Assembly (NCBI GenBank): GCA_016839165.1
Contig: CP069300.1
Span: forward strand, 5,146,001-5,210,000
Source: Bradyrhizobium sp. PSBB068
GTDB lineage: Bacteria; Pseudomonadota; Alphaproteobacteria; Rhizobiales; Xanthobacteraceae
Length of the DNA: 64,000 bases
Direction: 5' to 3'
Shown one piece after another: positions 39,230-50,058 of this stretch (position 1 is the stretch's first letter; the number at the start of each line of letters is the position of its first letter). The position numbers and the translations under genes were made by a program. The notes beneath the pieces are model-generated. The model was not told the origin of the DNA. It did no database searches and saw only the letters and a list, made by a program, of their open reading frames with translations.

Positions 39230-39841
39230 ATGTCAAGGGTTCGAACCAGACCGACACGGGACGACACCTGCGAGAAGCTGTTCGAGGCGGCAGCGCGGGT
39301 GTTCGAGGAACAGGGCATCGGCGGCGCCAGCATCGAGACGATCGCGGCGGCGGCGGGCTTTTCCCGCGGCGCGTTCTATTCGAACTTCAAGAGCAAGGAC
39401 GAGCTGATCATCGCGATGCTCGAGGACCACGTCGAGCAATCGATCCGGCGCAATCTCGATCTGCTTGCCAAGCACAGCAACCTGTCCGACTTCCTGGAAG
39501 CGCTGCGCACCGCGGATCGCAGCCGGCAGGATCCGCTCGGCCGTTCGCCTCTCCTGCACATGGAGATGATCCTGTTCGTGGCGCGCGCCGAGAAGCGCCG
39601 TCCCGAGCTCGCCAAGCGGCTGCGCGCGCGGCGCAAGCTGATCGCCGACATCGTCGAGACCGCGCAGAAGAATAGCGGCAGGAACGCCAGGCTCAACCCG
39701 GACTGGACCGGTGCGATCGTGCTGGCGCTGGAAGACGGTTTCCGCCTGCACCGGCTGATCGATCCGGAGACCACACCCGCCGACAGTTGCCTGCGCGCGA
39801 TCACCGACCTGCAACGCGCGATCGGCGTGTCATCCACCTGA
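39230..39841 (+). CDS. TetR/AcrR-family regulator of the P450
   Basis: This 203-residue protein has the TetR helix-turn-helix in ASIETIAAAAGFSRGAFYSNFKSKDEL (about residues 34-60) and a helical ligand domain. It probably represses both itself and the divergent cytochrome P450 through the palindrome at 39179-39208. The inducer is unknown. Confidence 0.92.
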   Translation: MSRVRTRPTRDDTCEKLFEAAARVFEEQGIGGASIETIAAAAGFSRGAFYSNFKSKDELIIAMLEDHVEQSIRRNLDLLAKHSNLSDFLEALRTADRSRQDPLGRSPLLHMEMILFVARAEKRRPELAKRLRARRKLIADIVETAQKNSGRNARLNPDWTGAIVLALEDGFRLHRLIDPETTPADSCLRAITDLQRAIGVSST

Positions 39842-39860
39842 TCTTGCGCTTTAGCTCGTA

Positions 39861-39905
39861 GCATGATCGTTTCGGAAAACCGCCTCGCAGTTTTCCGGAT
39901 CATGC
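39861..39905. repeat. palindromic repeat, family A, copy 2
   Basis: This 45-base palindrome has GCATGATC ends and a TTTCGGAAAACCGC core, the same length and layout as the copy at 6672-6716. It lies between the convergent TetR and MFS genes. Confidence 0.75.
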
Positions 39906-39906
39906 T

Positions 39907-41199
39907 TTAGACGGCGCTGGCGACCTTGTGCATCTGTCCGGCGACGGCGCGGACCTTGCGAGGCGACGCCTGCCAGATCGCGAATGCCGACAGCAGGCTG
40001 ACGGCAATCCCGAGCAGGAAGGCGCTGGTGTAGCTGCCCGAGAGATCATAGAGCTGGCCGGTGATCCAGGGGCCCGCGGCGCCGCCGGCGAGCGCGGCCA
40101 GCATCACGGTGCCGAAGATGCTGCCGTAATGCTTGCCCTGGAAGATTTCGAGCACCACCGGCCCCATCACCGATGTCAGGCCATAGCCGAGCGCACCCTG
40201 GGTGAAGACCATCAGATAGATCAGCGCCATGCTCGGCCAGTATGTCAGTGCAGCGAGCGCGGCAAAGCAGATCACGAAGCCGAAACACGAGATCGCCCAC
40301 ACCCATTCACGACCGATGCGATCGGACAGGTGCCCGAGCCAGATCTGGCCGGGAATCCCGAGCAAGCTGACGACGCCGAGCGCCCAGACGCCGACATTGG
40401 AGCTGAAGCCGATGTCGAGCAGGAATTTGGTCTGGTGCACCTGCACCGCGTACCAGATGTACAGGCCGCAGAAATAGCCGGTCGCGATCCACCAGAACCG
40501 CGCGGTCCGCAGCGCGCGCGGCAGCGTCCAGTCGATGCCGGCCCAGGCCGGATCGACGATGTTCGATGCCGGTTTCGCCGATGTGGCGGTCGGCGCCGCA
40601 TCGCCGTCCGGCTGCAGGCCGATGTCTTCCGGCCGCTTGTGCAGCAACAGATTGATCGGCGCGAGCACGACCAGCACCACGATCCCCATCGCGGTGCAGG
40701 CGGTGCGCCAGCCGGCGTGCTCGATCATGTGCTGCACCCACGGCAGCAGCGTCACCGAGCCGATGCCGACGCCGGCGAAGGCGAGTCCGATCGCCAGCCC
40801 GCGGCGGCGAATGAACCAGTTCGGCACGAACAGCGATTGGCCGGAATAGCCGAGGCAGACGCTGCCGGAACCGACCAGCACGCCGATGGTAAGATAGAGG
40901 TGCCAGGGCTGGGTGGTCAGCGGCGCCAGCAACAGGCCCGATCCCATCAGAAGCACGCCAAGCTCCATCACCGCGCGCGGACCGCTGCGGTCCATCAGGC
41001 GGCCGATCAGCGGGCTTGCGATCGCAGACGCGACAAAGCCGAACGAGAATGCGCCGGCCGTGATGCCGCGCTCCCAGCCGAACTCGGAGATGATCGGCGG
41101 ATAGAACAGCGAGAACGCCGTTCGCGCGTTGACCCCGATCGCCATGGCGACGAACGTCACCGCGACGATCACCCAGCCGTAGAAGAATGGAAGCCGCAT
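39907..41199 (-). CDS. MFS transporter
   Basis: This 430-residue protein from the ATG at 41199 (GTG at 41205 is possible) has twelve membrane segments. The N-terminal PFFYGWVIVAVTFVAMAIGVN and the loop SPLIGRLMDRSGPRAVM are typical of the MFS branch that includes oxalate/formate- and monocarboxylate-type carriers. The substrate is unknown. It is a separate unit, convergent with the TetR gene and 50 bases upstream of the Liv ATPase stop. Confidence 0.9.
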   Translation of the reverse strand: MRLPFFYGWVIVAVTFVAMAIGVNARTAFSLFYPPIISEFGWERGITAGAFSFGFVASAIASPLIGRLMDRSGPRAVMELGVLLMGSGLLLAPLTTQPWHLYLTIGVLVGSGSVCLGYSGQSLFVPNWFIRRRGLAIGLAFAGVGIGSVTLLPWVQHMIEHAGWRTACTAMGIVVLVVLAPINLLLHKRPEDIGLQPDGDAAPTATSAKPASNIVDPAWAGIDWTLPRALRTARFWWIATGYFCGLYIWYAVQVHQTKFLLDIGFSSNVGVWALGVVSLLGIPGQIWLGHLSDRIGREWVWAISCFGFVICFAALAALTYWPSMALIYLMVFTQGALGYGLTSVMGPVVLEIFQGKHYGSIFGTVMLAALAGGAAGPWITGQLYDLSGSYTSAFLLGIAVSLLSAFAIWQASPRKVRAVAGQMHKVASAV

Positions 41200-41249
41200 G
41201 ACCACCTTGTGTCAGACCTGAATTGAACTGTCGATGCCCGCGATATCCA

Positions 41250-41976
<727 letters not shown>

Positions 41977-41996
<20 letters not shown>

Positions 41997-43776
41997 TGAC
42001 CACCTCCTTGTGGACGCGGATCTCCGCCGGCGTTCCCGCCGCCAGGGTGCGGCCGAGATTGAGCACGGTGACCTGGTGGCAGATATCGAAGATCAGATCG
42101 GCATGGTGCTCGACCAGCAGCACTCCGGTGCCGCGGCCGCAGATCGCCTTGATCAGGGTCGCGAGCCGCGCGATCTCGTCGTTGGAGAGGCCGGCTGCGG
42201 GCTCGTCGAGCAGCAGGAAGTCGGGATCGAGCATCAGGGCGCGCGCGATCTCGATGAAGCGCAGCTCGCTGTGCTGCAGGCGGTCGGCGCGCACATCGGC
42301 GAGCGCCTCGAGGCCGACGACGCCGAGCAGCGCGCGCGCCTTGGCGGCGAGCAGTCGCTCGTCGGCGCCGTTGCGCGGCAGCGCGAGCATCGCCTCGACG
42401 AAATTGGCCCTGCCCTCGATCGAGCCGCCGATCATGACGTTCTCCAGCACCGAGGCTTCGCCGATCACGCGCGGCGTCTGGAAGGTGCGCGCGATGCCGC
42501 TGGCTGCGCGCTTGACCGGCTGCCCCGCGGGCAACATCTCGTCGCCGAGGGTCATGGTGCCGGCCTTGGCGGCGTAGTAGCCCGAGATCACGTTCAGCGT
42601 GGTGGTCTTGCCGCTGCCGTTCGGTCCGATCAGGCCGTGGATCTGGCCCGGCGCGACATCGAGGTCGAGGCCGTCGATTGCCCTCACATTGCCGAAGCTG
42701 AGTGCGATGCCGCGCAGCTGCAACGCCTTGCCGCCGTCGCGCCGCCGCACGATGTCGGCGAGCGCGGCCGGGCGCGGCACGATCGCCCGATTGCTGGCGA
42801 GCGGACGGCGGTTGCGGAAGTCGAGCAGCGCCGCGATGCCGCCCGGCATCACCAGCACGATCAAGAGCAGCAGCACCGCGTAAAGGAAGGTCGACCAGGC
42901 CGCGAGCGGCGCGGCGATCTCGGGCAGGATGGTCAGGATGATGGTGCCGAGCATCGGCCCGAGGATCGAGCCACGGCCGCCGATCAGGATCGCGATGAAG
43001 AACAGCACCGAGAGATCGAACGTGAACGCGTCGGGCGTGATGTAAGTCTGCAGGGACGCGAACAGACCGCCGGCGATCGCCGCCAGCGCACCCGCGAACA
43101 GGAAGATCGCGATCAGCATGTCCGGCTTGGAGATGCCGCTGGCCTCGGCCGCGACCTCGGCGTCGCGCACCGCGATCAGGGCGCGGCCGAACCGGCTGCG
43201 TGCGACATTGGCGCTCAACCAGGTGGTGCCGACCGCAAAGCCGGTGCAGAGAGCGTAGAACCCCCACGGCGTGTTGAACGGCGCCGGGAATTCGGGACCG
43301 GCGATGCCGATGCCGCCACCGGTCACGCTCTGCCAGGCCAGCGCGATCTGGGTCACGATGGTCGCAAAGCCGAGCGTCGACATCGCGAAATAGAAGGTGC
43401 GCAGGCGCAAGGCCGGCAGGCCGACGACCACGCCGAACACCGCGCCGATCAGGCCGGCGACCGGCAATGCGGCGAACACCGGAAGCGCCGGCATCACATT
43501 GCCAGCGACCAGCACGCTGGTCGCGTAGGCACCGAGCGTCAGCAGCGCGACATAGCCGATCGCGAGATGACCGGCAAAGCCGACCACCAGATTCAGTCCC
43601 GACACCAGCACCCAGTAGATCGCCATCCGGGTGCCGATCAGCACCCAGTAGTCATTGCTGACGAAGGGCAGCAGCACAGCGGCCAGCAAAATGCCGACGA
43701 ATGGCAGAACGTGCGGCAGCGTCGCACGCCATGCGCCGCTTCCGGTCTGTGGCTGAGTGGTGGCGACCGCCGTCAT
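41977..43776 (-). CDS. fused LivM permease and LivG ATPase
   Basis: This is a 599-residue fusion. Residues ~20-330 are the LivM permease, with about nine hydrophobic segments and the GLNLVVGFAGHLAIGYVALL signature. Residues ~345-599 are the LivG ATPase, with Walker A GPNGSGKTTTL and Walker B FLLLDEPAAGLS. The ABC signature is unusual: LQHSELRF replaces the usual LSYGQQR-type motif. The start at ATG 43776 overlaps the livH stop by one base (TGATG). Confidence 0.92.
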
Positions 43777-44633
43777 CACACTCTCCGCGCGGTCGAGCTG
43801 CCGAACAGCCCCTGAGGAGCCGCGAGCAGCACCACGATGAACAGCGTGAACACCGCGACCGAGGAGAAGATGCCGCCGACCAGGAAGTTCGCGGCCTGCT
43901 GGAAAAGGCCGAGCGCCAATCCGCCAATGATCGCGCCCCTGTTGTTGCCGAGCCCGCCGAGCGCCACCGGCACGAAGCCATAGAAATTGAGCAACGCGCC
44001 GTTGGCGAAGAAGGCCAGCAGCAGCTGTCCGCCCGAAAATCCGGCGATGCCGCCGACCACGCCGGCGAGCGCGTAGCTCGCGACGCGCAGGTTGCGCTCC
44101 GGCAGGCCAAGCGCCCGCGCCGCAAAATTGTCCTCCGCGATGGCGAGGAAGGCGCGGCCGACCAGGGTGCGGCGGTAGAGATATTCGAGGCCGATAATGG
44201 TGACCGCGCAGGCTGCCACCGGCAGCCAGAACTTTTCATCCAGCACGCCCTCGCCGAATCCTGCGATGCGCGGGAACGGCTGCGGCTCGGTGCCCCATTT
44301 GATCGCGGTGACCTGCTGAATCATCAGCGCGACCGCCAGGGTCGAGAGCACGTAAAGATGCTGGTCGAGGCTCTTGAGCACCGGCCGCACCGCGACGAAT
44401 TCGGTGATGATCCCGATCACCGCGCAGCAGAGCAACGTCAGCACAAAGCCTATGGCGATCGGCAGGCCGAGCTTCAGCGTGAACATCGAGCCGAACACGC
44501 CGCCCAGCATCGCGAGCTGGCCGGCGGTGAAGCTCATCACCCGCGAGGTCGAGAACATCGTGTTGTAGGTGACGCCGACCAGCGCGTAGATCGCGCCCGC
44601 CGCGAGACCGGATGCGAGGATCGAGGCCAGCAT
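43776..44633 (-). CDS. livH: branched-chain amino acid-type ABC transporter permease (LivH)
   Basis: This 285-residue permease has about eight hydrophobic segments, with YALVGVTYNTMFSTSRVMSFTAGQLAMLGG near the start and a central coupling loop FLAIAEDNFAARALGL, typical of LivH. It follows the binding-protein gene by 19 bases and is joined to the LivM-LivG fusion by a one-base overlap. Confidence 0.93.
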   Translation of the reverse strand: MLASILASGLAAGAIYALVGVTYNTMFSTSRVMSFTAGQLAMLGGVFGSMFTLKLGLPIAIGFVLTLLCCAVIGIITEFVAVRPVLKSLDQHLYVLSTLAVALMIQQVTAIKWGTEPQPFPRIAGFGEGVLDEKFWLPVAACAVTIIGLEYLYRRTLVGRAFLAIAEDNFAARALGLPERNLRVASYALAGVVGGIAGFSGGQLLLAFFANGALLNFYGFVPVALGGLGNNRGAIIGGLALGLFQQAANFLVGGIFSSVAVFTLFIVVLLAAPQGLFGSSTARRV

Positions 44634-44652
44634 CGGCTACGCCCTCACCCGT

Positions 44653-45849
44653 CTATGTATACCCCGGCGCCAGCGCGAAGGTGCCGTTCTTCGCGGTGCT
44701 CGATTCCGACATCACGATCTCTTCGGTCAGATAGCCGTTATGCTCGGTCGGAGAGAAGCGATAATTGCCGAAATAGCCGGGATAGGTCGACAGCGAGTTC
44801 CAGTATTTGATGATCCCGGCGCTATCGGTCGAGCCGCTCTCCGCGACCGCCTTGGCGATCAATTCGATGCAATCGATACCGCCAGCAATCCACCACAGCA
44901 GCGTATCGTTCAGCGCGACATTGGCCTTGGTCAGCCGCGCGACCAGGTCCTCGCTCTTCGGCGGCAGCTTGCCGGCGCTGTCATAGCTGCAGCTCTTGTA
45001 GCCGATCGCATAGACCTTCTTCCAGTTCTCCGGCTTGGCGACCAGGCTCGCGAGTTCGCCCGATGCCATCGAGGGATGGCCGACGAACGGAACGTCCCAG
45101 TTCATCGCGGCGCGGGTGTTGAACATCCGTGCCTCCATCCCGGTCGAGACGCTCCACACCACGATCGCCTCGGCGCCGGCGTTCTTGGCGCGCAGCATGT
45201 CCGGCGTCATGTCGGGCTGCGTGGAATCGACATTGGCCTGATACACGACTTCAGCGCCGTCCTTCTTGAACGCCGCGACGGAGGCACCGACCGCGGTGAC
45301 GCCATAGCCGGTGGTGTCGCCGATCACGGCAACCTTCCTGGCCTTGAGGATCTTGAGGCAATAATTGCGCACGGCATCGTCCCACTGACTGTTCGACGGC
45401 GCGATGCGAAACGCATTGGGGTACTTCACCGGATCGATCAGGGTCTCGACCACGCAGGGGTGCAGGTCGGGCATTTTGGCGCGCGCCATGATCGGGGTCG
45501 TCGCCAACGCTTCGCCGGAATTCAGCGGCCCCCAGATCGCATGGACCTTGGCCTGGCTGATCAGCTCCTGCGTGGCGTTGACTGCCTTGGTCGGATCGCC
45601 CTGGGTGTCGCGCATGACAAGCTCGATCTTGCGGCCCTTGACGCCGCCGGCGCCGTTGATGGCATCGACCGCGAAATTCACGCCGCGGTTGAAGCCGACG
45701 GTCGGCGCCGAGCTCGGGCCGGTGATCGCCGCGAGACAGCCGATCTTGATCGGCTCCGATTGTGCGATGGCAGGCGCCGGGAAGGAAAATGATGCGGCGC
45801 CCAATGCGCCGGCGCTGCCCAACAAGACGTCACGGCGTGACATGGCCAT
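44653..45849 (-). CDS. Liv-type ABC transporter substrate-binding protein
   Basis: This 398-residue periplasmic protein from the ATG at 45849 has GGGAG upstream. The N-terminus MAMSRRDVLLGSAGALGAA has a twin-arginine-like signal, and the mature part starts near EPIKIGCLAAITGPSS, the usual opening of peripheral-binding-protein type I receptors. It heads the livH, livM-livG and livF genes, giving a complete importer. Ligand class cannot be assigned beyond the family. Confidence 0.92.
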   Translation of the reverse strand: MAMSRRDVLLGSAGALGAASFSFPAPAIAQSEPIKIGCLAAITGPSSAPTVGFNRGVNFAVDAINGAGGVKGRKIELVMRDTQGDPTKAVNATQELISQAKVHAIWGPLNSGEALATTPIMARAKMPDLHPCVVETLIDPVKYPNAFRIAPSNSQWDDAVRNYCLKILKARKVAVIGDTTGYGVTAVGASVAAFKKDGAEVVYQANVDSTQPDMTPDMLRAKNAGAEAIVVWSVSTGMEARMFNTRAAMNWDVPFVGHPSMASGELASLVAKPENWKKVYAIGYKSCSYDSAGKLPPKSEDLVARLTKANVALNDTLLWWIAGGIDCIELIAKAVAESGSTDSAGIIKYWNSLSTYPGYFGNYRFSPTEHNGYLTEEIVMSESSTAKNGTFALAPGYT

Positions 45850-46012
45850 GTGATGCACTCCCTGTTTCCCTCTCGGCGCCCGTCGTTTGCTGCGGGACGT
45901 CCATTGCTTGATTGTCCGCGCGCTCATGGCCGCGGTTATTGCAAGCTCAAGTTTGGGCTGGATGCGAAGCTCTTGTCCAGCCCCGCGGACGGCATTGCGC
46001 CTTGTTGAACTT

Positions 46013-46996
46013 TCATAGCCGCGGCCGCCGCGTCCAGTGCTCGGCATTCACGGCGCCGACGGGCACCTCGCCCGCGGCGATCTTCGCCACCTGGCGCACG
46101 GTCTCCGACGACTGATGCTCGATCGCCTGCGGCGTCAGGCCGCCGACATGCGGCGTTGCGATCACATTGCGCAGCTCCGCGAGTTCCGGCGACGGCATCT
46201 GGTCGGGCGCGCGGCCGACATCCAGTGCGGCGCCGGCAATGCCGCCAGCGCGCAACGCAGCCGCCAGCGCCACCTCGTCGACGAGATTGCCGCGCGACAG
46301 GTTGATGAAGAACGCGTGTTTCTGCATCCGCGCCAAGGCGGCCTTCCCGATCAGGTTCTCGGTCTGCGCATTGGCGATCGCAAGGCAGACGACATAGTCG
46401 GCGCGCGCCAGCAGGTCGTCGAGCGGAAGATGCGCGATCGCGGGGTCATCAATGGTCGCAAAGGGATCGGCGACCAGCACGTTCATGTCGAGCACCCTGG
46501 CGATCCCTGCAAGATAACGCCCGATGCTGCCATAACCGATGATGCCGATCGTGCTGCCCGCCAGCTGGCGGCCCATCACGACTTCGGGCGCCCCGCCCGC
46601 GTGATACGCGGCGGTGGCGCGGGAGACGCCGCGCGACAGATCGACCATGAAGCCGAGCGCAAGCTCGGCGACCGACTGAATGAAGCCGGCGCTCGCCTGC
46701 GTCACCAGCACGCCGGCGGCCGATGCTGCCGCAACGTCGATGTTGCGGATATCGACCGCACAGCGCACGAAGGCGCGCAGTTTCGGAAGCCGGGGAAAGA
46801 TCTCGCCGGGTCCCTGGGTCATGCGATCGGCGACGATGATATCGACATCGGCCGCAGCCTCGACCAATGCCGCCGCGTCGAGCGCCTCGTCCCCGTCGTG
46901 CAGCCTGACGTCGGCGACCGCGCGCAGGCCGTTCAGGCTGCGCTCGCCGTAATAGTCGCGGCGCATCTGCGGGGTGTGGGCGAGAAGCACCTTCAC
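46013..46996 (-). CDS. D-isomer-specific 2-hydroxyacid dehydrogenase
   Basis: This 327-residue NAD(P)-dependent enzyme has its Rossmann motif in TIGIIGYGSIGRYLAGIA and the catalytic segments NLSRGNLVDE (Arg), and NVIATPHVGGLTPQAIE (His). A GTG at 46996 with GGGAG upstream is the best start; an ATG at 47023 lies before the ribosome-binding site. It immediately follows the TRAP transporter genes and probably oxidises or reduces the imported hydroxyacid. Confidence 0.9.
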   Translation of the reverse strand: MKVLLAHTPQMRRDYYGERSLNGLRAVADVRLHDGDEALDAAALVEAAADVDIIVADRMTQGPGEIFPRLPKLRAFVRCAVDIRNIDVAAASAAGVLVTQASAGFIQSVAELALGFMVDLSRGVSRATAAYHAGGAPEVVMGRQLAGSTIGIIGYGSIGRYLAGIARVLDMNVLVADPFATIDDPAIAHLPLDDLLARADYVVCLAIANAQTENLIGKAALARMQKHAFFINLSRGNLVDEVALAAALRAGGIAGAALDVGRAPDQMPSPELAELRNVIATPHVGGLTPQAIEHQSSETVRQVAKIAAGEVPVGAVNAEHWTRRPRL

Positions 46997-47006
46997 GATC
47001 GTCTCC

Positions 47007-48863
47007 CTAATAGCCCAACGCATGCGGCAGCGCCGTGCTGATGGCGGGCACGAACGCGATCACCAGCAGGCACAGCAACAGCAGGCCGAGATAGAGTGCG
47101 ATCGGCTTGATGGTCTGCTCGATCGGCACATTGCCGATCAGGCAGGCGCCGTAGAGCCCAAGACCAAGCGGCGGGGCAAACAGCCCGAGCCCCATCGCGA
47201 TGACCAGCACGACGCCGAAATGCAAGGGATCGATGCCAAGCTTGACGGCGACCGGCAACAGCAGCGGCCCGAAGATGATCAGCGCCGCGGCGCCTTCCAG
47301 CACCGAGCCCATCACCACCAGCACCAGGATCGACAGCAGCATGAACAGCCAGACGCCATGGCTGCCCGAGATCGCCAGCATGAGCTCGCCGACCGCGTGC
47401 GGCACCTGCTGCAGCGTCAGGATGAAGGCGAGCGACTGCGCGGCAGCGACGATGAACAGCACCAGCCCGGATCGCACGGCCGATTGCACGAAGCAATGCG
47501 CGAGGCTCTTCATGCCGAGCTCGCGGAACAGCAGGCTGCCGACCGCAATGGCGTAGACCGCGGCGAAGGCCGAGATCTCGGTCGCGGTGGCAAAGCCGCT
47601 CTTGAAGCCGAAGAAGATCATGAAGATCAGCCCGAACGAGGCGATCGCGCCGGTCCACAGGCCCGAGACCGTCGCCCGCGGCTCGGCGTCGCCGCTCGCC
47701 TCAGGGCGCTTGCCGAAGATGATCGACACCGCGATCAGCGCCAGCGCCATCAGCGCGGCCGGCAGCATGCCGGCGACGAACAGGCCGCCGATCGACAGAT
47801 TGGCGACGAAGCCGAGGATGATCAGGTTGATGCACGGCGGAATGGTCTCCGCCATCACAGCGGAAGCGGCGAGCAGCGCCACCGCGCCGCCCGGGTTCTG
47901 CCGCGAGCGGCGCGCCGCCGGGATCAGCACCGAGCCGACGGCTGCGACGTCGGCCATCTTGGAGCCCGAGATGCCGGAGAACAGCACCATCGACATCACC
48001 ATCACGACATTGAGCCCGCCGCGCATCCGCCCGACCGCGCGCTGCAACAGCTCGATCAACCGCACCGACATGCCGTTGGCTTCCATCAGGTAGCCGACCA
48101 GGATGAAGAACGGGATCGCCAGCAGCACGAAATTGTCGATGCCGCGCGCCATCTGCTGGGCGAAGATCACGCCGGGCAGCGTGCCCTCGACCCAGATGAA
48201 GATCAATGCTGCCAGCGCCAGCGCAAAGCCGATCGGCAGTCCGCCGAACAAGGTGAGGAAGAAGCCGATCAGCATCAGCGTCTGCGACGATGGCACAGAT
48301 GACGGCGCAAACGCATCCCAGGCGAGATAAATGCCGGCGACGACGGCCGTGGCGACGATGCCGGCCAGCATGTCGCGCAACGGCCGGCCGCAGAACGTCT
48401 CGAAGGCGAACACCGTCATGAACGCCGCACCGATGCCCATCGGATAGAACGTCCACTCCAGCGGCAGCCCGGAGCCGGACGTTTGCCCGGTGGTCAGCCA
48501 GCCCATCTTGACGGCGTTGAACGCGACGGTGCCGGCGATGATGGTGACGAGCAGTGCACCGGCCGCGTCGACGACCCGCCGCACCGCTTGCGGCAGCATG
48601 TCGACGAAGAAGGCGACGCCGAGATTCTCGCTGCGTGCGAGCGCGCTGGCCGCGCCGAAGAAGCTCGACCCGACCATCAGGCCGCGGGCGACGTCGTCGG
48701 ACCATTCGACCGGCGCGTTGAACAGGAAGCGGGCCAGCACCGAGACGCAGACCACCAGGAGATCGGCGGCGAGCAGGATCGCGGCGATGGCGTCACTGAC
48801 GGCGAGCAGCGGCGCCGTGATCCGATCGGGGCTGCTTCTCGTCGCAATCGCGGCGACCGACAT
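47007..48863 (-). CDS. TRAP transporter fused small and large membrane subunits (DctQM)
   Basis: This 618-residue protein from the ATG at 48863 combines both membrane parts. Residues ~1-180 are the DctQ-like four-segment subunit (WSDDVARGLMVGSSFFGAASALARSENLG). From ~195 the DctM-like channel follows (IGFFLTLFGGLPIGFALALAALIF, FSGISGSKMADVAAVGSVLIPAA). Powered by the sodium gradient, it imports an acid delivered by the binding protein encoded just upstream. Confidence 0.93.
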   Translation of the reverse strand: MSVAAIATRSSPDRITAPLLAVSDAIAAILLAADLLVVCVSVLARFLFNAPVEWSDDVARGLMVGSSFFGAASALARSENLGVAFFVDMLPQAVRRVVDAAGALLVTIIAGTVAFNAVKMGWLTTGQTSGSGLPLEWTFYPMGIGAAFMTVFAFETFCGRPLRDMLAGIVATAVVAGIYLAWDAFAPSSVPSSQTLMLIGFFLTLFGGLPIGFALALAALIFIWVEGTLPGVIFAQQMARGIDNFVLLAIPFFILVGYLMEANGMSVRLIELLQRAVGRMRGGLNVVMVMSMVLFSGISGSKMADVAAVGSVLIPAARRSRQNPGGAVALLAASAVMAETIPPCINLIILGFVANLSIGGLFVAGMLPAALMALALIAVSIIFGKRPEASGDAEPRATVSGLWTGAIASFGLIFMIFFGFKSGFATATEISAFAAVYAIAVGSLLFRELGMKSLAHCFVQSAVRSGLVLFIVAAAQSLAFILTLQQVPHAVGELMLAISGSHGVWLFMLLSILVLVVMGSVLEGAAALIIFGPLLLPVAVKLGIDPLHFGVVLVIAMGLGLFAPPLGLGLYGACLIGNVPIEQTIKPIALYLGLLLLCLLVIAFVPAISTALPHALGY

Positions 48864-48871
48864 GGCCGACC

Positions 48872-49903
48872 TCAGGCCTGGGTGGCGCGGATCAGATCGA
48901 CGACAGCCTTGGCCTCGGGCCGCGCCTTGATGAAATTGTCGGTCTGCGGCAGCACGCGCTTGCGGAACGCTTCCTTGTCGCACTCGACCACCGTGACGCC
49001 CTTCTCCACCAGGCTCGCCAGCGCCTCCTTCTCCACCGCGAGCCCATGCACGCGGGTGTCCGCCGCGGCCTGCTTTGCCGCATCGAGAAAGCCTTCGCGC
49101 AGCTTGGGGGCCATGCGATTGAAGGTGGTGTCGCTGAAATAGACCGCGAGCGGCGAGAAGATGTGCTGGGTCAGCGCGTAATGTTTCGCGGTCTCGTAGA
49201 ACTTGCTGGCCAGGATGGTCGGCGGATCGTGCTCGAGGCCGTCGAGCACCCCCGCCTGCAATGCGGTGTAGATCTCGCCGAACGCCAGCGGCGTCGCCGC
49301 GGCCCCCATCAACCGAAGGCATTCGGTGATGATCGGGTTGGGCAGCGTCCGGATCTTCAAGCCGGCGAGATCTTCCGGCGTCTTCACCGGCTTCTTGGCC
49401 AGCACGCTGCGCGCGCCGAAATTATAGGCCCAGCCGATGATGTGGATGCCGGCGCCCTTCAGCAGTGCATCCTCGATCGGCTTCGCCGCGCCGGCATCGA
49501 ACGCCTTGGTCTGCTGCTGGTAGCTGGTGAAGAGGTAGCCGAGGTCGAAAGTGCCGACCAGCGGCACGAGGTTGGCCGAGATCGACGAGCCCGAGACCAT
49601 CAGGTCGATCACCCCGAGCTTCACCGAGTTGATGACATCGATCTCCTGGCCGAGCTGGTTGTCGGGAAAGAAGGTGACGTCGATCTGCTCGCCGAGCCCG
49701 TTGGCCTTCAGGGTCTTGACGAGGTTGTCGTAGTAGACGCGGCCGTTGGCGTATTTGGGGTCGTTCGGCAGCGACGACGAGCACCGCATTTTCATGGTCG
49801 CGGCGTCGGCGCGGCCGATGATGGCGGGCGCAGCGACAAGCCACGCTGCGGCAGCGGCCGATGACCGCAACAGAATACGGCGGCTCACGCGCATCGACGT
49901 CAT
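48872..49903 (-). CDS. TRAP transporter periplasmic binding protein (DctP type)
   Basis: This 343-residue protein from the ATG at 49903 has GGGGAGGAG upstream. The N-terminal signal contains a twin arginine (MRVSRRILLRSS) and the mature part opens TMKMRCSSSLPNDPKYANGR. Conserved DctP features include VTFFPDNQLGQEIDVINSVKLG and the ligand-carboxylate Arg in LAGLKIRTLPNP. It is divergent from a GntR gene and shares with it the palindrome at 49977-50001. Confidence 0.94.
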   Translation of the reverse strand: MTSMRVSRRILLRSSAAAAAWLVAAPAIIGRADAATMKMRCSSSLPNDPKYANGRVYYDNLVKTLKANGLGEQIDVTFFPDNQLGQEIDVINSVKLGVIDLMVSGSSISANLVPLVGTFDLGYLFTSYQQQTKAFDAGAAKPIEDALLKGAGIHIIGWAYNFGARSVLAKKPVKTPEDLAGLKIRTLPNPIITECLRLMGAAATPLAFGEIYTALQAGVLDGLEHDPPTILASKFYETAKHYALTQHIFSPLAVYFSDTTFNRMAPKLREGFLDAAKQAAADTRVHGLAVEKEALASLVEKGVTVVECDKEAFRKRVLPQTDNFIKARPEAKAVVDLIRATQA

Positions 49904-49976
49904 GATGAAGCTCCTCCCCAGGAACGGATCGTTTATTGTGTCGGCCGCGACGCTGGCTGGCGCCAGCTTGGCAGAC

Positions 49977-50001
49977 CATTTGTCATAATGTATGACAAAT
50001 G
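49977..50001. promoter_or_regulatory. GntR-family operator palindrome
   Basis: CATTTGTCATA, spacer ATG, TATGACAAATG is a perfect inverted repeat with 11-base arms. It lies in the 155-base divergent spacer between the TRAP binding-protein gene and the regulator gene. Short-spacer palindromes of this kind are typical FadR-subfamily sites. Confidence 0.8.
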
Positions 50002-50058
50002 AAATGCAGTTGTGCAAGAGCCGGCTCGGCGCCGGCACCAACCCCAGCGAGGCACCCG

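Noticed and set aside
46974..48302. 442-residue plus-strand frame over the TRAP membrane gene
   Set aside because: It is antisense to the DctQM fusion, with low-complexity His/Gln/Arg content.
49999..50058. N-terminal extension of the GntR regulator from an ATG at 49999
   Set aside because: The ATG lies in the operator palindrome and the extra 20 residues are Ala/Pro/Cys-rich without family similarity.
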